Assembly: GCA_038064955.1 (NCBI GenBank)
Contig: JBBTRY010000040.1
Span: forward strand, 1 to 8,592
Reading direction: 5' to 3'
Length of the DNA stretch: 8,592 nt
Origin: JBBTQX01 sp038064955
Lineage (GTDB): Bacteria > Patescibacteriota > Minisyncoccia > UBA6257 > GWB1-50-10
The position numbers and the translations under genes are program-made. The notes beneath the pieces are model-generated. The model saw only the letters and a list, made by a program, of their open reading frames with translations. It was not told the origin of the DNA and ran no database searches. The first letter of the stretch is position 1, and each line of letters opens with the position of its first letter. This document shows, in pieces, positions 6,540-8,592 of the stretch.

Positions 6540-8381
6540 ATGAAAAAGTTTACCAAAAATTTCACGGGCGCCATAATCTTTTTGTTTTTCGTCGCTTTCG
6601 TTTTCTCACTTTTTTCGTCGTCGGCCGGTGGCGATTCCCAGAAACTTACGATTGACGCTCTGGCACAAAAGATAACCGCGGGCGAGGTGAAGAGTGTGAA
6701 TGTGAACGGCAATGATTTGGAAATAAAGCTTCAGGATGGAACGGACGCCCATTCCCGCAAAGAAAATGAGACGGGAATAATCGAAACGCTCGCCAATTAC
6801 GGCGTGTCGAAAGAGTCTTTAGCGAAGCTCCAATTGAGCGTCCAGGATGAGAGCGGTTTCAAATACTGGATGAGTGTTCTCATTCCGACTATTCTGCCCA
6901 TAATCGTGATGGTTTTGATTTTCTGGTGGATATTCCGCCAGGCGAAAACCGGGGCGAATCAGGCTTTTTCGTTCGGTAAAATGAATATAAAGCTATTCTC
7001 GCGAAGCAAAGATAAGGTCACTTTTAAGGATGTGGCGGGATTGAAAGAAGCCAAGGAAGAATTGCGCGAAGTGGTGGATTTTTTGAAAAATTCCAAGAAA
7101 TTCTTGGATATCGGCGCGCGCATCCCTCGCGGCGTGCTTTTGATGGGTTTGCCGGGCACGGGTAAAACTCTTTTAGCTCGGGCGGTGGCGGGCGAAAGCA
7201 ATGTCCCCTTCTTCCATATTTCCGCTTCGGAATTCGTCGAAATGTTCGTAGGCGTGGGCGCTTCGCGCGTGCGGGACTTGTTTATGACAGCCAAGAAGGC
7301 CGCGCCTTCCATTATTTTCATAGACGAGATCGATGCGGTGGGACGCGAGCGCGGCACGGGAATGGGCGGCGGCCACGACGAGCGCGAACAGACTCTAAAC
7401 CAAATTCTCGTTGAAATGGACGGCTTTGAGCGGAATTCCAACGTTATCGTGATGGCGGCAACGAACCGGCCGGACGTATTGGACGCCGCGCTTCTGCGCC
7501 CCGGTCGATTCGACCGGCGCGTGGTTCTGGACAGCCCCGACATCAAAGATCGGGAGGAAATTTTGAAAATCCACGCCATCGGAAAGCCGCTCGCGAAAAA
7601 CGTCGATTTGAAAGTGGTGGCGGTGCGCACACCGGGCTTCGCTGGAGCGGATTTGGCAAATCTAATAAATGAAGCGGCGATTAAAGCCGCCCGGGAGAAC
7701 AAGAAAATCGTAGACCAGGAAGATTTCTTGAGTTCCATCGAGAAAGTAATGCTGGGGCCCGCGCGCCGAAGCCGCGTCATTTCCGATAACGAAAAGAAAA
7801 TCACCGCCTATCACGAAGCCGGCCACGCGCTTGTCGCGGCGGCTTTGAAAGATGCCGATCCGATACACAAGGTTTCCATTATCAGCCGAGGAATGGCCGG
7901 CGGTTATACGATAAAATTGCCGCTTGAAGAAACCCATCTCCGCACCAAGACGCAGTTTTTGGCCGACCTCGCCGTATCCTTCGGCGGATATGTGGCGGAG
8001 CAATTGGTTTTCAAAGACATTACGACCGGCTCCTCGAGCGATATCAAGAATGCGACGGACGATGCCCATCGGATGGTGACCAGATATGGCATGAGTGAAA
8101 AACTCGGGCCACGCACCTTTGGCAAGACCCAAGAACTGATTTTTTTGGGCCGCGAGATGACGACTGAAAAAGATTATTCCGAAACCGTCGGTACTGAAAT
8201 AGATGCCGAGGTGAATAAGATAATCGAGAAGACCTTAAACATCGCCAAAAAAATCGTGACGGCTCACCGCACCGTTCTGGATAGCATCGCGAAGGCGCTT
8301 ATAGAGAGAGAAACTCTGGAGCAGGAGGAGTTTTACAAAATCATAAAAAGCTTTAATCTGAAGCAAGTAGGTTTGAAGTAG
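6540..8381 (+). CDS. ftsH: ATP-dependent zinc metalloprotease FtsH
   Basis: FtsH is a hexameric inner-membrane AAA+ protease that extracts and degrades misfolded membrane proteins and short-lived regulators. The 613-residue product has the full layout: TM1 at about 10-27; an extracytoplasmic domain at 28-112; TM2 at about 113-133; an AAA+ domain from about 160 with Walker A GLPGTGKT (203-210), pore motif FVG (236-238), Walker B IIFIDEID (258-265) and arginine-finger region LLRPGRFDRR (318-327); and a peptidase domain with zinc motif HEAGH (425-429) and probable third ligand Asp501 in GSSSDIKNAT. Walker A has Leu in place of the usual second Pro, a tolerated position. The ATG at 6540 is chosen because the frame extending back to 6510 starts inside the terminator, and this Met begins a normal FtsH N-terminus (MKKFTKNF). 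There is no clear Shine-Dalgarno. The stop TAG is 5 bases before tRNA-Ile, so co-transcription with the tRNAs is likely. Confidence 0.97.
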   Translation: MKKFTKNFTGAIIFLFFVAFVFSLFSSSAGGDSQKLTIDALAQKITAGEVKSVNVNGNDLEIKLQDGTDAHSRKENETGIIETLANYGVSKESLAKLQLSVQDESGFKYWMSVLIPTILPIIVMVLIFWWIFRQAKTGANQAFSFGKMNIKLFSRSKDKVTFKDVAGLKEAKEELREVVDFLKNSKKFLDIGARIPRGVLLMGLPGTGKTLLARAVAGESNVPFFHISASEFVEMFVGVGASRVRDLFMTAKKAAPSIIFIDEIDAVGRERGTGMGGGHDEREQTLNQILVEMDGFERNSNVIVMAATNRPDVLDAALLRPGRFDRRVVLDSPDIKDREEILKIHAIGKPLAKNVDLKVVAVRTPGFAGADLANLINEAAIKAARENKKIVDQEDFLSSIEKVMLGPARRSRVISDNEKKITAYHEAGHALVAAALKDADPIHKVSIISRGMAGGYTIKLPLEETHLRTKTQFLADLAVSFGGYVAEQLVFKDITTGSSSDIKNATDDAHRMVTRYGMSEKLGPRTFGKTQELIFLGREMTTEKDYSETVGTEIDAEVNKIIEKTLNIAKKIVTAHRTVLDSIAKALIERETLEQEEFYKIIKSFNLKQVGLK

Positions 8382-8386
8382 CCGTG

Positions 8387-8460
8387 CGGCCCGTAGCATA
8401 GCGGCTAATGCAACGAGCTTATACCTCGTCTATTCGAAGGTTCGAGTCCTTCCGGGCCGA
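8387..8460 (+). tRNA. tRNA-Ile (anticodon UAU)
   Basis: A complete cloverleaf folds by hand. Acceptor CGGCCCG (8387-8393) pairs with CGGGCCG (8453-8459), discriminator A at 8460. D stem GCAT/ATGC has an 8-base loop with GG. Anticodon stem ACGAG/CTCGT pairs perfectly around loop CTTATAC, so the anticodon is TAT (8420-8422). T stem GAAGG/CCTTC holds loop TTCGAGT. The variable loop has 6 bases, one more than usual. CCA is not encoded (CAT follows), so it must be added after transcription. Anticodon UAU would read AUA directly, whereas most bacteria read AUA with a CAU tRNA modified to lysidine. The first pair is C1-G72, uncommon for Ile; A73 fits Ile. Confidence 0.9.
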
Positions 8461-8467
8461 CATAAGG

Positions 8468-8542
8468 GGGCGATTAGCTCAGTGGTAGAGCAACATCTTT
8501 ACACGATGAAGGCCGGGGGTTCAAATCCCTCATCGCCCACCA
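8468..8542 (+). tRNA. tRNA-Val (anticodon UAC), CCA encoded
   Basis: Acceptor GGGCGAT (8468-8474) pairs with ATCGCCC (8532-8538), followed by A73 and an encoded CCA (8540-8542). D stem GCTC/GAGC has loop AGTGGTA. Anticodon loop TTTACAC gives anticodon TAC (8500-8502). T stem GGGGG/CCCTC (one G-U pair) holds loop TTCAAAT. The outermost anticodon-stem pair (27-43) is an A-A mismatch, leaving 4 bp. The gene is 7 bases after tRNA-Ile, so the two are probably processed from one transcript, likely shared with ftsH. Confidence 0.93.
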
Positions 8543-8592
8543 GCAACAAAAACAAAATAAAATTTTTTGGAATTTGACACCACCCCTTCCCG
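8543..8592. other. A/T-rich spacer after the tRNAs, with a possible -35 box
   Basis: The 50 bases to the window edge hold no gene. A T-run (8563-8568) has no GC hairpin before it, so I do not call a terminator. A perfect TTGACA occurs at 8574-8579; a matching -10 box would lie beyond the edge, so a promoter for the next gene is possible but unproven. Confidence 0.3.

Noticed and set aside
6959..7804. Long minus-strand open frame (281 codons) opposite ftsH
   Set aside because: It lies wholly antisense to the conserved AAA+ domain, and its Ser/Arg-rich translation is typical of a shadow frame. ftsH motifs explain the DNA.
8551..8570. A/T-rich stretch after tRNA-Val as a rho-independent terminator
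   Set aside because: The T-run has no GC-rich hairpin before it.
1..8592. CRISPR array, insertion sequence or prophage remnant
   Set aside because: No regularly spaced repeats, terminal inverted repeats, transposase or phage genes were seen; apart from the intein the window is compact housekeeping DNA.

Overview
The window looks like an ordinary chromosomal segment of a small-genome bacterium of the Candidate Phyla Radiation / Patescibacteria (Parcubacteria-like) type. That assignment is an inference. It rests on the dense layout, protein divergence throughout, a four-domain S1 protein, a large membrane-anchored solute-binding protein in a housekeeping operon, and an intein in a core gene. 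Genes end in TAG or TGA and no in-frame TGA is read through, so the code is the standard bacterial one and not the TGA=Gly code of some CPR lineages.

Left half (positions 1-5355, minus strand). One tightly packed operon reads right to left. It starts at a good sigma70-type promoter (5327-5355) and encodes a degenerate MBL-fold protein (4743-5315), a small single-pass membrane protein (4393-4758, overlapping the previous gene by 16 bp), DNA gyrase subunit A (1086-4367) and a membrane-anchored sugar-type extracellular solute-binding protein (from 1081, running off the left edge). The gyrA frame carries a 262-residue in-frame intein (3225-4010). It has clear splicing blocks A, B, F and G and an HNH-type homing endonuclease core. 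It sits between Gly110 and Ser111 (E. coli numbering), 12 residues before the catalytic Tyr site used by the mycobacterial GyrA inteins. By hand count its central part is about 40% G+C, against about 62% in the flanking extein.

Right half (5345-8592, plus strand). A divergent promoter drives a four-domain ribosomal protein S1 gene (5384-6475), which is closed by a rho-independent terminator (6488-6519). A promoter whose -35 lies inside that terminator drives ftsH (6540-8381). Two tRNA genes follow at once: tRNA-Ile with the rare UAU anticodon (8387-8460) and tRNA-Val(UAC) with an encoded CCA (8468-8542).

The genes serve core functions: DNA topology, translation, and membrane protein quality control. 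Three points merit attention: the HNH intein at a non-mycobacterial gyrA site; a directly decoded AUA codon through tRNA-Ile(UAU), alongside frequent AUA use; and three predicted promoters that all place the -10 box only 11-12 bases before the ATG with no Shine-Dalgarno, which suggests leaderless or nearly leaderless mRNAs.
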